Shown here piece by piece: positions 51,105 to 58,914 of a stretch of 64,000 nucleotides of DNA (positions are counted from its first letter, which is position 1; each line of letters opens with the position of its first letter). The stretch lies in contig NZ_JODS01000014.1 in assembly GCF_000718025.1 (NCBI RefSeq), positions 124,001-188,000 of the forward strand, written 5' to 3'. The notes beneath the pieces are model-generated. The model was not told the DNA's origin. It searched no databases and was given only the letters and a program-made list of their open reading frames with translations. The stretch is from Kitasatospora purpeofusca (GTDB lineage: Bacteria > Actinomycetota > Actinomycetes > Streptomycetales > Streptomycetaceae). The translations under genes were made by a program, and so were the position numbers.

Positions 51105-52031
51105 GTGACCGACCTCGCCGGACTCCCGCCGCTCCCCGCCCGCTACCGGTCCGCCCCGGCGGCGGTCGCCGACGCCCCCGCCGTCGCCCGGCTGGTCGCC
51201 GCCTGCGAGCGCGACCTGCTCGGCCGTACCGAGAGCGGGCCGGGCGAGGTCGCCGCCGACCTCGCGCACCCCGGCCTCGACCCCGCCCGGGACGCCCTGC
51301 TGGTGCGGGACGGCCGCGGCGAGGTGGCCGGCTGGGCATGGGTGCGCGGCGGACGGCGGAGCCGGGTGGACGTCCACCCCGGCCACCGGGGCGCCGGGTT
51401 GGGCGGGTGGCTGCTGGACTGGACCGAGGACCGGGCCCGGCGGGCGGGCGGGGAGCGGCTGGCGCAGGCCGTGGAGGACGGCGACCGGGCCGCCGTGCGG
51501 CTGCTGCGCTCGCGCGGCTACCTGCCGTTCGTCTCCCAGTGGCAGCTGGGGATCGCGCTGCCCGCCGCTCCGGTGGCGGCCGCGCCGCCGTCGGGGATCT
51601 CCGTGCGGCCGTTCCGGCCGGGCGACGAGCGGACGGCGCACCGGGTGACCGAGGACGCGTTCGACGAGTGGCAGGTGCGGCGCAGTCCGTACGAGGAGTG
51701 GGCGCTGCGGACGGTCGGGCACGACTCGTTCGTGCCCGCGCTCTCCCGGGTGGCCTTCGCCGGCGGGGACATGGTCGGCGCGGCGCTGGCCCTGGACCTG
51801 CCGGACTGCGGTGAGGGGCACGTCGAGCGGCTGGCCGTCCGCCGCGACCACCGGCACCGGGGGATCGCCCGGCTGCTGCTCGGTGAGGTGTTCGGCGCGT
51901 TCCACCGGTACGGCCGGGAGCGGTGCACCCTGTGGACGCACTCGGAGACCGGCGCGCTGCCGCTGTACGAGCGGTTGGGGATGACGGTCCGGCGCACCTC
52001 GTCGATGTACGGCAAGGCCCTCGAAGCCTAG
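51105..52031 (+). CDS. Double-domain GNAT N-acetyltransferase
   Basis: The 308-aa protein has two GNAT folds. The first carries VDVHPGHRGAGLGGWLLDWTEDRAR (acetyl-CoA loop HRGAGLGG) and an AVEDGDRAAVRLLRSRGY motif. The second has LAVRRDHRHRGIARLLLGEVFGAFHRYGRERCTLWTHSETGALPLYERLGMTVRR (HRHRGIARLL loop, Leu-Tyr-Glu-Arg-Leu-Gly turn). Acceptor unknown; tandem GNATs include mycothiol-synthase-like and small-molecule acetyltransferases. The GTG at 51105 follows CAGGACAC. It ends 5 nt before a second pair of ACTTTGCAAAGT palindromes. Confidence 0.82.
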   Translation: MTDLAGLPPLPARYRSAPAAVADAPAVARLVAACERDLLGRTESGPGEVAADLAHPGLDPARDALLVRDGRGEVAGWAWVRGGRRSRVDVHPGHRGAGLGGWLLDWTEDRARRAGGERLAQAVEDGDRAAVRLLRSRGYLPFVSQWQLGIALPAAPVAAAPPSGISVRPFRPGDERTAHRVTEDAFDEWQVRRSPYEEWALRTVGHDSFVPALSRVAFAGGDMVGAALALDLPDCGEGHVERLAVRRDHRHRGIARLLLGEVFGAFHRYGRERCTLWTHSETGALPLYERLGMTVRRTSSMYGKALEA

Positions 52032-52035
52032 AGGG

Positions 52036-52070
52036 GGACTTTGCAAAGTCCGACGAGACTTTGCAAAGTC
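52036..52070. promoter_or_regulatory. Second pair of ACTTTGCAAAGT palindromes between convergent genes
   Basis: GGACTTTGCAAAGTCC (52036-52051) and GACTTTGCAAAGTC (52057-52070) have centres 20 bp apart. GGGGG and CCCCC flanks make the whole block an inverted repeat. It lies between convergent stops (52031, 52109), so it might also terminate transcription. Confidence 0.65.
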
Positions 52071-52108
52071 CCCCTGGGCCCGACTCAGGACGGGGCGGCG
52101 GGCAGTGC

Positions 52109-52981
52109 TCAGACCGTGCCGCGGCGGCGGCGCCGGAGCCGGCCGAGAGCGGCGGCGCCGCCCGCGAGCGCGAGGGCCGCGATCGAGCCGCCCGCGAGCA
52201 GGGGCGTGCGGTCGGACGGTTCGGCCGCCCGGCCGTCCGGCCCGTAGCCGCTGGACATGCCCCGGGTGTCGTAATCGGAGCCGGGCAGCTTGTCCGCGTA
52301 CCGGGCCTTGACCACCTGCTGGTAGTCGGCCAGCGACATCGCGGACTTGCCGTCGAGCCCGGCCCTGGCCGGGTCGTTGAGCGGCTCCACGGTGGTGAGC
52401 GTCAGCCGGTACCAGCCGCGGATCTGCGGTTCGGTGAAGACCAGGGAGCCGGGCGTCGCGCTGCCCGCGTACCCGGCGTCGCTGTCGCCGTCCCGCACCC
52501 CCGCGAGGTGCCAGCCGCCGCCCTCGGACGGGGCGAGCAGCACGGTGGCGGTGCGGTCGTTGACGGCGCCGCCGAGCGAGGAGACCAGGTGGCTGAGCCT
52601 GACCGCCGAGGTGGGGACCGGCAGTGCGGTGCCCGCGACGAAGTCCGGGGTGATCTCGTGCACCGCGAGCGGGTCGTTGAGCGTGAACGCGGGCAGGCCG
52701 GCGCACGGGTCCGGCGTGTCGGGGACCGTCACCACGGTGTCGGAACCGGTGTCGGAACCGGCCCCGGGCAGCGGGGTGGCGAGGAAGCGGCAGACGGCGT
52801 CGTGGACGCCGGCCGACCGCACCACGTCCAGGGCGGCCTGGTAGTCGGGGATGTCGACGGCCCGGGCCGGACCGGCGGCGGACAGCAGCACGGTAGCGCC
52901 CAGCACCAGGGCGAGCGGCAGCCGGGCGAGCGGGGTGAGCCGGACGGCCTTCCGGCCGACGGGGACAGCTCGGTCACGCAT
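52109..52981 (-). CDS. Secreted, C-terminally anchored protein of unknown function
   Basis: This 290-aa protein has a signal peptide (basic N-terminus, LPLALVLGATVLLSAAGPARA, cleavage near Ala-Val-Asp). An extracellular domain with two cysteines follows, then a C-terminal transmembrane helix near 260-280 (GGSIAALALAGGAAALGRL) and RRRRR, which is a sortase-independent anchor. LHLAGVRDGDSDAGYAGSAT-like and YRLTLTTVEPLNDPA segments suggest beta structure. It starts 30 nt after the protease stop on the same strand, so the two are probably an operon. ATG 52981 follows AGGAGGACGACAC. Its role is unknown; it may be a partner or substrate of the protease. Confidence 0.72.
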   Translation of the reverse strand: MRDRAVPVGRKAVRLTPLARLPLALVLGATVLLSAAGPARAVDIPDYQAALDVVRSAGVHDAVCRFLATPLPGAGSDTGSDTVVTVPDTPDPCAGLPAFTLNDPLAVHEITPDFVAGTALPVPTSAVRLSHLVSSLGGAVNDRTATVLLAPSEGGGWHLAGVRDGDSDAGYAGSATPGSLVFTEPQIRGWYRLTLTTVEPLNDPARAGLDGKSAMSLADYQQVVKARYADKLPGSDYDTRGMSSGYGPDGRAAEPSDRTPLLAGGSIAALALAGGAAALGRLRRRRRGTV

Positions 52982-53010
52982 GTGTCGTCCTCCTTCTCTG
53001 TCTTCTCGGT

Positions 53011-53583
53011 CTAGCCGGAGATGCCGGTACGGGAGTGGGTCCACTGGAACGAGCTGTTGTTGACGTAGTCGGCGTAGTTCCACCACGTGTAGGTGGTGGT
53101 GTCCGGCCACGGGTCGCCGACCGCGACGGTGTTGTTGGAGGTGTCGAAGCCGTAGACGACGTTCATGTGCCCCCCGCCGGTCTTCCAGCCGATCCGGGCG
53201 CCGATCGGCCGGGCGGCCTTGACGTCGGTGGTGACCTCGGCGAACGACGCCGGGCGAGTGAGACCGGTACCGGGCTTGGCCATGCCCAGGCTGTACCAGG
53301 CGTTGGCCATGTCCTCCAGCCTGGCGGGCTGGTTGTCGCAGCTGGGACCGCCGGCGTACGACGAGGCGCGCTTGCAGAAGTCCGCCTGGGTGGTGCCGTA
53401 TCCCTGGAACTTGGCGATGGTGAGCCCGGAGGCCGACCAGCACCACTGGGTCTTCTCCTGCTTCAGCATGGTGATCTGGTCGTAGGCGGACTCCGCGCGG
53501 GCCGTACCGCCTGCGGCCAGGAGGACCGCCGAGGCCGCGAGCGCCAGTGCCGGTCCGGTGACCGTGTACGTGAATCTCCTCAT
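53011..53583 (-). CDS. Secreted papain-like cysteine protease
   Basis: This 190-aa exported protein has a signal peptide (LALAASAVLLAAGGTARA). Its papain-like fold, of the AvrRpt2/C70-related type, is recognisable by QEKTQWCWSASGLTIAKFQGYG (nucleophile Cys in Trp-Cys-Trp), IGWKTGGGHMNVVYGFD (catalytic His) and AVGDPWPDTTTYTWWNYADYV (Asn/Asp region). Two further cysteines (DFCKRAS and GPSCDNQ) may form a disulfide. ATG 53583 follows GGAAGGCAGGAAC. It precedes the anchored protein gene. Substrate unknown. Confidence 0.82.
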   Translation of the reverse strand: MRRFTYTVTGPALALAASAVLLAAGGTARAESAYDQITMLKQEKTQWCWSASGLTIAKFQGYGTTQADFCKRASSYAGGPSCDNQPARLEDMANAWYSLGMAKPGTGLTRPASFAEVTTDVKAARPIGARIGWKTGGGHMNVVYGFDTSNNTVAVGDPWPDTTTYTWWNYADYVNNSSFQWTHSRTGISG

Positions 53584-53795
53584 GTTCCTGCCTTCCCATG
53601 GGGCGTGGGCTGCCCAGCGCCATGACAGCGCGGACCGCCGCCGTTCACCGGACGGCTCGTCGGGGGCAGGGCCGAAGGGGTTGTTAGCCGTATAAGATCC
53701 GGATGGCTTGAAACATTCGTATCCGGAGGGTCCTTGGGGCACGTGGGTCCACGGTTCCGGCTGACCCGTCGACAACTCTCGGAGTCACCGCCCCT

Positions 53796-54545
53796 ATGCG
53801 CCGATCCGTCCGCCCTGCCGACGTCCTCACCACTGCCGCCGCCGTTGCCGGGCTGCTGCTGCTCACGGGCTGCACCGGCGGGAACCCGTCGGCCGCCTCC
53901 GGCCCGTCGACCGCAGCCGCCCCGGTCGCCACGTCCACCGCGAGGCCCGAGGTCGACCCGGCCGCGGCCGTGGCGAAGGCGGGCAAGGAGCCGTACGCCG
54001 TCTCGGTCCGGTCGACGATCGAGACCGGCGGGGAGGTGTTCATGAACATCACCGCACGGCAGAACTTCAACACCCTCTTCACCGGCCGGCAGGAACGCCG
54101 CGTCGGCAGCAGCACGAGGGAGATCGTCATCACCGCCGACGCCGAGTACCACCGCGTCGGCGGCCCGACCGGCAGCTGGACCAGGATGTCGCTGCCCCTC
54201 GTCCACGCCTCGGAGTTCGACCTCACGGGCTACGCCCCGGTGCTGCTCTCCCTCGGCCCGGAGGCCCGCAAGGGCGTGGAGACCCGCGACGGCGTCCTCG
54301 TCCACCACCTCGCCGGCCATCTGGACCTCGACCGGCTGGGCCAGGTCTCCGCGCGGGCGCGCGCCGACGTGGAGTCCGAGGGTGCCACGGGCATCGACCT
54401 CGACCAGTGGGTCGACGCCGGCGGCCGCACCCGCTACGCCGAGAAGCGCTGGACCGCGGACGGGACGGCGCTCCTGGTCACGATGGCGTTCAGCGACTAC
54501 GGCCCGCCCGAGGTCTTCGACTCACCGGTCCCGGCCGGGGCCTGA
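53796..54545 (+). CDS. LpqN/LprG-like lipoprotein
   Basis: This 249-aa lipoprotein has a signal sequence with the lipobox LLLTGC (near residues 23-28), a Ser/Ala/Thr/Pro linker of about 30 residues and a beta-rich domain. The domain (SVRSTIETGGEVFMNITARQNFNTLFTGRQERRVG … RYAEKRWTADGTALLVTMAFSDYGPP) resembles LppX/LprAFG-type lipid-carrier lipoproteins of actinobacteria, a moderate-confidence comparison. It diverges from the protease operon across a 212-nt gap that contains ATCCGGAT and ATCCGGA elements 24 nt apart. Confidence 0.7.
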   Translation: MRRSVRPADVLTTAAAVAGLLLLTGCTGGNPSAASGPSTAAAPVATSTARPEVDPAAAVAKAGKEPYAVSVRSTIETGGEVFMNITARQNFNTLFTGRQERRVGSSTREIVITADAEYHRVGGPTGSWTRMSLPLVHASEFDLTGYAPVLLSLGPEARKGVETRDGVLVHHLAGHLDLDRLGQVSARARADVESEGATGIDLDQWVDAGGRTRYAEKRWTADGTALLVTMAFSDYGPPEVFDSPVPAGA

Positions 54546-54577
54546 CACGACGGCACCGCCGGACGGGGTGTGCCGGG

Positions 54578-55144
54578 TCAGCCGTCCATGCCCAACCGGG
54601 CCGCGATCGGGGCGGGCAGTGGGTACAAACGCTCGGGCGGGAGGAGGCGCTGGGCCCGGTCCGCCCGGCCGCCCCGGACGAGGTCGGCGATCCTCCGGAC
54701 CCGCGGGGTGAGGTCGGTGATGCCGGTGATCCACTCCTCGGCGAAGGTCCGGATCAGGCTCCGGCCCACGCCCACCTGGATGCTGTAGTGGTTGAGCGCG
54801 GCGCCCCGCAGCGAACGCTCCGGATCCCACTGGACGTGCACCTCGGCGCGGGCGAGCTCCGCCGGGTCGGCGGTGGTCAGGACGGCGCGGCGCAGGGCCT
54901 CCTCCCAGCCGGCACGGGTGATCCGGACGGCGAGCACGCGTTCCTGGCCGGGCTTGCGCGCCCAGTTGCTGCGGTGCATCAGCCAGGCGAACGAGGGCTT
55001 GATCCAGGTCGTCCGACCGAATGAGAACGGCGGCACGAACCGCTGTGCGGCAAGCGCGGGTTCGGCGACGGCGGGGGCGTACGCCTGGTAGAGGGTGATG
55101 GTGGTGGCGTCGAAGTCGGCCCGGATCTCGCACTGGTGCTGCAT
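54578..55144 (-). CDS. DUF4291 family protein
   Basis: This 188-aa protein matches DUF4291: ITLYQAYAPAVAEPAL near the start, then RTTWIKPSFAWLMHRSNWARKPGQERVLAVRITRAGWEEAL. VQWDPERSLRGAALNHYSIQVGVGRSLIRTFAEEWITGITDLTP follows in the second half. The family is widespread in actinobacteria and a few fungi and has no established biochemical role, although the conserved Trp/His/Arg set suggests an enzyme. ATG 55144 begins MQHQCEIRADFDAT, the usual family start. It is a stand-alone gene. Confidence 0.85.
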   Translation of the reverse strand: MQHQCEIRADFDATTITLYQAYAPAVAEPALAAQRFVPPFSFGRTTWIKPSFAWLMHRSNWARKPGQERVLAVRITRAGWEEALRRAVLTTADPAELARAEVHVQWDPERSLRGAALNHYSIQVGVGRSLIRTFAEEWITGITDLTPRVRRIADLVRGGRADRAQRLLPPERLYPLPAPIAARLGMDG

Positions 55145-55265
55145 GGCGTCCGACTCTGCCAGCGGCCCGGCAAGCGGAGCGAGCGGTTTTCGCCGAGGTC
55201 GCGGGCCCGGGGCCCGCGACCTCCAGCCGGCGGCTCCAGTGCGGGCCGAGGGCGATGGCCTGCAA

Positions 55266-55320
55266 CAGGAGGTGCGGAGCAGGAAGTCGGTCCGGCCGAC
55301 TTCCTGCTCCGCACCTCCTG
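55266..55320 (-). terminator. Long hairpin terminator, 25-bp perfect stem
   Basis: Arms 55266-55290 and 55296-55320 are perfectly complementary with a 5-nt loop, 24 nt past the GH3 stop. It is the longest hairpin found in the window. Confidence 0.9.
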
Positions 55321-55343
55321 GTCGGGGGCGGGCCGGGTGTGCC

Positions 55344-57149
55344 TCAGGCCGGGTGGGCGTCGCTGCGTGGGGCGGTCGGGTGGCCGTAGCGGAACAGTGG
55401 GGCGGCGGTGTCGAAGGGGACGTCCTCGCGGGCGGCGTCGACGGCCGCGTCGGAGCGGGGGAGGTCGAAGGGGAGGGTGCCGGTCATCGGGGTGCGGCCG
55501 AGGACGGCGTCCAGGACGATGTCGTCGGCGGCGCCGAACTCGCCCACCAGCAGGGCCGCGTGGGGGGCCAGCGGGGTGAGGACGGCGGGGCGCTCCAGCT
55601 GGGCGACGAGCGCCGTGGGCAGTGTCCGGGCCAGCTCCGCCAGCCGGGCCGCCTCGGCCGGTTCGAACTCCAGCGAGCCGGAGTGGAAGGCCTGCTCCAG
55701 CAGTCCTTCGCGCTTCTCGTAGGGCGTGGCGAGGCGGAGGACCGCGAGGTCGGCGTCCTCGGGCCGGTCGACGACGGTGCCGTAGCGGGCGGCCACGGCC
55801 GGGTCGACGCCCTCGACGTAGAGGCGGGTGCCGGTGAGCGGGCGGCCGGACAGGTGGACCAGGGAGCGGGACTGGAGCTCGCGGCCCAGTGCGCGGCCCT
55901 CGGGTGTGCCGACCAGGGCGACGGCGGCCTCGACGTCCACGTACGGGTCGTCGAACAGGCCGAGGCGGAACTTGTCGCGCAGGATGCGGCGGACGGACTC
56001 GTCGATGCGTGCCTCGGTGACGGCGCCGGAGCGGACCACGCCGAGGATCAGCTCCGGGTCGGTCTCGCCGCCGAGCTGGTCGGCCCCGGCGTGCAGGGTC
56101 AGCGCCACCTGCTCCGGCACGGACAGCTCCTCGACGCCCCAGTGGCGCGGCGGCAGGCTGACGATGCCGGGGACGTCCATGCCGGTGATGGCGTTGAAGT
56201 CGGTGCAGACCACGCCGTCGAAGCCGTACTTCCCGCGCAGCAGTCCGGTGATGACGTCGTGGTTGAAGTTGGCGCCGACCTCGGCCAGCCCGCTGCCGGA
56301 GGGGATCGCGTAGGCGGGCATGATCTGGGCGGTGCCGGCCTCGAACGCGGCCTCGAAGGGGCGCAGGTGCCGGTCGAGCGCGCCGCCCGGGTAGACCAGC
56401 CGGCGGCCGGCCGCGAAGTGCGAGTCCTCGCCCTTGAACTGCGGGCCGCCGCCGGGGAAGTGCTTGGTCATGCAGGCGACGCTGTCGGGGCCGATCGGCC
56501 CGCCCTGGAGGCCGCGGATGTAGGCGGCGATGATCCGGGAGGCGCGGTCCGGGTCCTCGCCGAAGGTGCCGCTGATCCGGGCCCAGCGCGGTTCGGTGGC
56601 GAGGTCGGCCATCGGGTGGATGGCGATCCGGATGCCGACGGCCCGCAGTTCGCGGCCGATCAGGGCGGCGTAGCGCTCGACGAGTTCCGGGTCGTCGGTG
56701 GCGGCCAGCCCGATCGGCTCGGGGCCGGTGGAGAAGCCGCCGCCGGTGAAGGCGGTGGCCGGGTTGGCGGTGAAGCCGTGCCGGGGGTCGGAGGCGAGGG
56801 TGACCGGGATGCCGAGGCGGGCGGCGGCGGCGAGGTCCTGGACGTGGTTGTTCCACTCGGCCATGGCGCGGGCGTCGGGGACGGCCATCATGGCGAAGGC
56901 GGTGAGGCCGTGTTCGGTGACGAGGTGCTCGCCGGAGGGGAAGGGGCCCTGGTTGCCGGGGAGCATCCGGCCGTGGAGCATCAGGGCGGCCTTCTCCGGC
57001 AGGGTCATCCGGGCCAGGAGGTCCTCGACGCGCTCCTCGACGGGCAGCCGCGGGTCCTCGTAGGGCTCCATGGTGCCGTTGTGGTTGAGGTCGCGGAACG
57101 GCGTGCCGTCGGTGTGGCGCAGCGGCTGCGGGCGGCTCGCGGCGCTCAT
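55344..57149 (-). CDS. Glycoside hydrolase family 3 enzyme
   Basis: This is a beta-glucosidase/beta-xylosidase-type GH3 protein of 601 aa without a signal peptide, hence cytoplasmic. Recognisable blocks are ARLGIPVTLASDPRHGF, DSVACMTKHFPGGGPQF, RHLRPFEAAFEAGTAQIMPAYAIPSG and GVVCTDFNAITGM with the nucleophile Asp. The C-terminal alpha/beta sandwich (AALLVGEFGAADDIVLDAVLGRTPMTGTLPFDLPRS) follows; no fibronectin-like C-domain is present. The phosphatase stop overlaps its ATG (ATGA), so both are co-translated. Regulation probably goes through the GntR protein encoded divergently. Substrate not identifiable. Confidence 0.87.
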   Translation of the reverse strand: MSAASRPQPLRHTDGTPFRDLNHNGTMEPYEDPRLPVEERVEDLLARMTLPEKAALMLHGRMLPGNQGPFPSGEHLVTEHGLTAFAMMAVPDARAMAEWNNHVQDLAAAARLGIPVTLASDPRHGFTANPATAFTGGGFSTGPEPIGLAATDDPELVERYAALIGRELRAVGIRIAIHPMADLATEPRWARISGTFGEDPDRASRIIAAYIRGLQGGPIGPDSVACMTKHFPGGGPQFKGEDSHFAAGRRLVYPGGALDRHLRPFEAAFEAGTAQIMPAYAIPSGSGLAEVGANFNHDVITGLLRGKYGFDGVVCTDFNAITGMDVPGIVSLPPRHWGVEELSVPEQVALTLHAGADQLGGETDPELILGVVRSGAVTEARIDESVRRILRDKFRLGLFDDPYVDVEAAVALVGTPEGRALGRELQSRSLVHLSGRPLTGTRLYVEGVDPAVAARYGTVVDRPEDADLAVLRLATPYEKREGLLEQAFHSGSLEFEPAEAARLAELARTLPTALVAQLERPAVLTPLAPHAALLVGEFGAADDIVLDAVLGRTPMTGTLPFDLPRSDAAVDAAREDVPFDTAAPLFRYGHPTAPRSDAHPA

Positions 57150-57886
57150 GCGGTCACCCCGGCGGCGGCCTTGGCGCGGAAGGCGGCGACGGTCCCGGCG
57201 TCCACGCCGCAGTGGGCGAGGAAGCCCTCGGTGCCGCCGTAGCGGCTTCCGACCAGCTCCAGGAAGGCCGCCATCGCGCCGGCCGGGGCCTCCAGCAGCG
57301 GGCGGGGGACGGTCAGGGTGCCGTTCTCGTAGTCGTTCAGCGCGGCCCGGTTGCGCTCGGCCAGGCCCTCGAAGATCTGGGTCAGCGCGGCGCCGGTGCG
57401 GGCGTAGTCGGCGACGATCTCCTCGGCGGGCACGCCGAGCAGGTCGAGCAGCAGGGCGGTGAGCAGGCCGGTTCGGTCCTTGCCGGCGGCGCAGTGCAGC
57501 AGCACGCCGCCGGGGCGGGCGGCGGCCTCGACGGCGAGCTTGACGGCCTCGGGGGCGGACTCGGCCATCAGCAGGTAGAAGGCGCCGAGGTCGGCGTCGG
57601 TGGTCATCTGCCGCATGGCCGCCGCCAGCTCGCCGTTGGTGGGCTGGATGCGGGCGGCGACCACCTCGACGCCGTCGGCCGCCGACACGGCCCAGTCGTT
57701 GTCCCGGACCTCGGCGTCGCCGCGCAGGTCGACGATCGTGCGGACGCCGGCGGTGCGCAGCTGGGCGGAGATGTCGGCGTTGTCGTGGGGGAACGGCTGG
57801 GCGGAGCGGTAGAGGGCGCCGGGGCGGATCCAGCGGCCGGCGGGGTCGGCGAGGGTGGCGGGGTCGCGGAAGTTGACCAGGGTCAT
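57146..57886 (-). CDS. Tyrosine-protein phosphatase-type protein
   Basis: This 246-aa phosphatase of the bacterial dual-specificity/Y_phosphatase3 type has the signature P-loop VLLHCAAGKDRTGLLTALLLDLLGV (HCxxGKDRT). The family N-terminus NFRDPATLADPAGRWIRPGALYRSAQPF and TIVDLRGDAEVRDND, with an acidic general-acid candidate, are present. Such enzymes act on phosphotyrosine, phosphoinositide or phosphosugar substrates. ATG 57886 follows GAGAGG. It is the first gene of a two-gene operon with GH3 and 190 nt from a divergent GntR gene. Confidence 0.85.
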   Translation of the reverse strand: MTLVNFRDPATLADPAGRWIRPGALYRSAQPFPHDNADISAQLRTAGVRTIVDLRGDAEVRDNDWAVSAADGVEVVAARIQPTNGELAAAMRQMTTDADLGAFYLLMAESAPEAVKLAVEAAARPGGVLLHCAAGKDRTGLLTALLLDLLGVPAEEIVADYARTGAALTQIFEGLAERNRAALNDYENGTLTVPRPLLEAPAGAMAAFLELVGSRYGGTEGFLAHCGVDAGTVAAFRAKAAAGVTA

Positions 57887-57958
57887 GGTGGGGGCCTCTC
57901 GGTGGTGGGGGTCGGTCGGGGGAAGGGGGAAAGCCAGGGGGAGGGTCACAGTGCGGCG

Positions 57959-57982
57959 AGACATCTAGACGTCTAGATGTCT
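57959..57982. promoter_or_regulatory. 24-bp perfect palindrome, probable GntR operator
   Basis: The element is a perfect palindrome, core ACATCTAGACGTCTAGATGT at 57961-57980, containing two TCTAGA units. It lies between the divergent phosphatase-GH3 operon and the GntR gene. The GntR/HutC consensus contains a similar GTCTAGAC core. Assigned by position and symmetry. Confidence 0.75.
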
Positions 57983-58076
57983 ACCTGGCCGGTCGGCGTC
58001 GGGGCAAGCGGCGCCGGGGTGAACTTCCGGACAACCCCGGACGGAAGCCGCCCCGCGGCTCCGTAGGATCGGGCGC

Positions 58077-58904
58077 GTGGCAACGCACCGAAGCGACACC
58101 CCGCTGTACCGCCGGCTGGCCCGGCAGCTCCAGGAGCGCATCGACGCCGGGACGTACCCGGCGGGCTCCCGGCTGCCCAGCGAGCCGGAGCTGAGCGCCG
58201 ACTTCGGCGTCAACCGGCTGACCGTCCGGCAGGCGGTGGCGGAGCTGGAGCGGGCCGCGGTGCTGGAGATCCGCCGGGGTGTGGGGACCTTCGTGCGCCC
58301 GCCGGCGGTGCGGGTCTCGATCACGGTCGACCCGCGCAGCCAGCGGTTCGACCTCGGCAGCGTCCACCGCGCCCTGCCGCTGGACACCCCCCTGCCGGAG
58401 GGGGCGACGGGCACCGTCGAGGGCGACGGCGAGGCCGTGGTGGCGGCCCCGGCCGTCGGCGGCTCCGCCGAGGACGGCGAGGCGGCCCGGCAACTGGTCT
58501 GCACCGTCGGGGAGTTGTCCCGGGTGGACACGGTGATCCGGATCGGCGGCCGGCCCCGGGTGGCGAACAGCTACTGGGTGCCGACCCGGCCGCTGCCGGC
58601 CGAACTGCTGCGGCCGGGACGGCCGGGGAACATGGTGCTCGCCCTGGCCGGGGCGGCCGGGGTGGAGCTGGAGTACGACTGGCGGGCGTTCGGCGCGATC
58701 GGCGCGGACCTCACGGACGCGGAGCTGCTCGGGGTGCCGCCGGGCACGCCGCTGCTGGTCCGCGAGGGTGTCAGCTGCACGCCGGACGGCACGCCCGCGC
58801 TGTACGTGCGGCGGCGGATCGACGGCAGCAGCGCGCGGTTCGTGCTGCACTACCGCGAGCCCGGCGGGGCGGACGGCGCGGGCGGGTCGGGGCCCGCCCG
58901 GTAG
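58077..58904 (+). CDS. GntR-family (HutC/UTRA) transcriptional regulator
   Basis: This 275-aa repressor-type protein has an N-terminal GntR winged helix (YRRLARQLQERIDAGTYPAGSRLPSEPELSADFGVNRLTVRQAVAELERAAVLEIRRGVGTFV, residues ~10-75) and a C-terminal UTRA sensor domain (VGELSRVDTVIRIGGRPRVANSYWVPTRPLPAELL … YDWRAFGAIGAD). UTRA proteins bind sugars, sugar phosphates or related small molecules. It is divergent from a phosphatase/GH3 operon, with the 24-bp palindrome in between, so it probably represses that operon and itself. The C-terminus is Gly/Ala-rich. A GTG start is used. Confidence 0.88.
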   Translation: MATHRSDTPLYRRLARQLQERIDAGTYPAGSRLPSEPELSADFGVNRLTVRQAVAELERAAVLEIRRGVGTFVRPPAVRVSITVDPRSQRFDLGSVHRALPLDTPLPEGATGTVEGDGEAVVAAPAVGGSAEDGEAARQLVCTVGELSRVDTVIRIGGRPRVANSYWVPTRPLPAELLRPGRPGNMVLALAGAAGVELEYDWRAFGAIGADLTDAELLGVPPGTPLLVREGVSCTPDGTPALYVRRRIDGSSARFVLHYREPGGADGAGGSGPAR

Positions 58905-58914
58905 CCGGGCGCGC

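Noticed and set aside
50863..51108. Small open frame (81 codons) before the GNAT gene
   Set aside because: It starts inside the MerR-type promoter, has no ribosome binding site, and its Gly/Ser/Pro composition looks non-coding.
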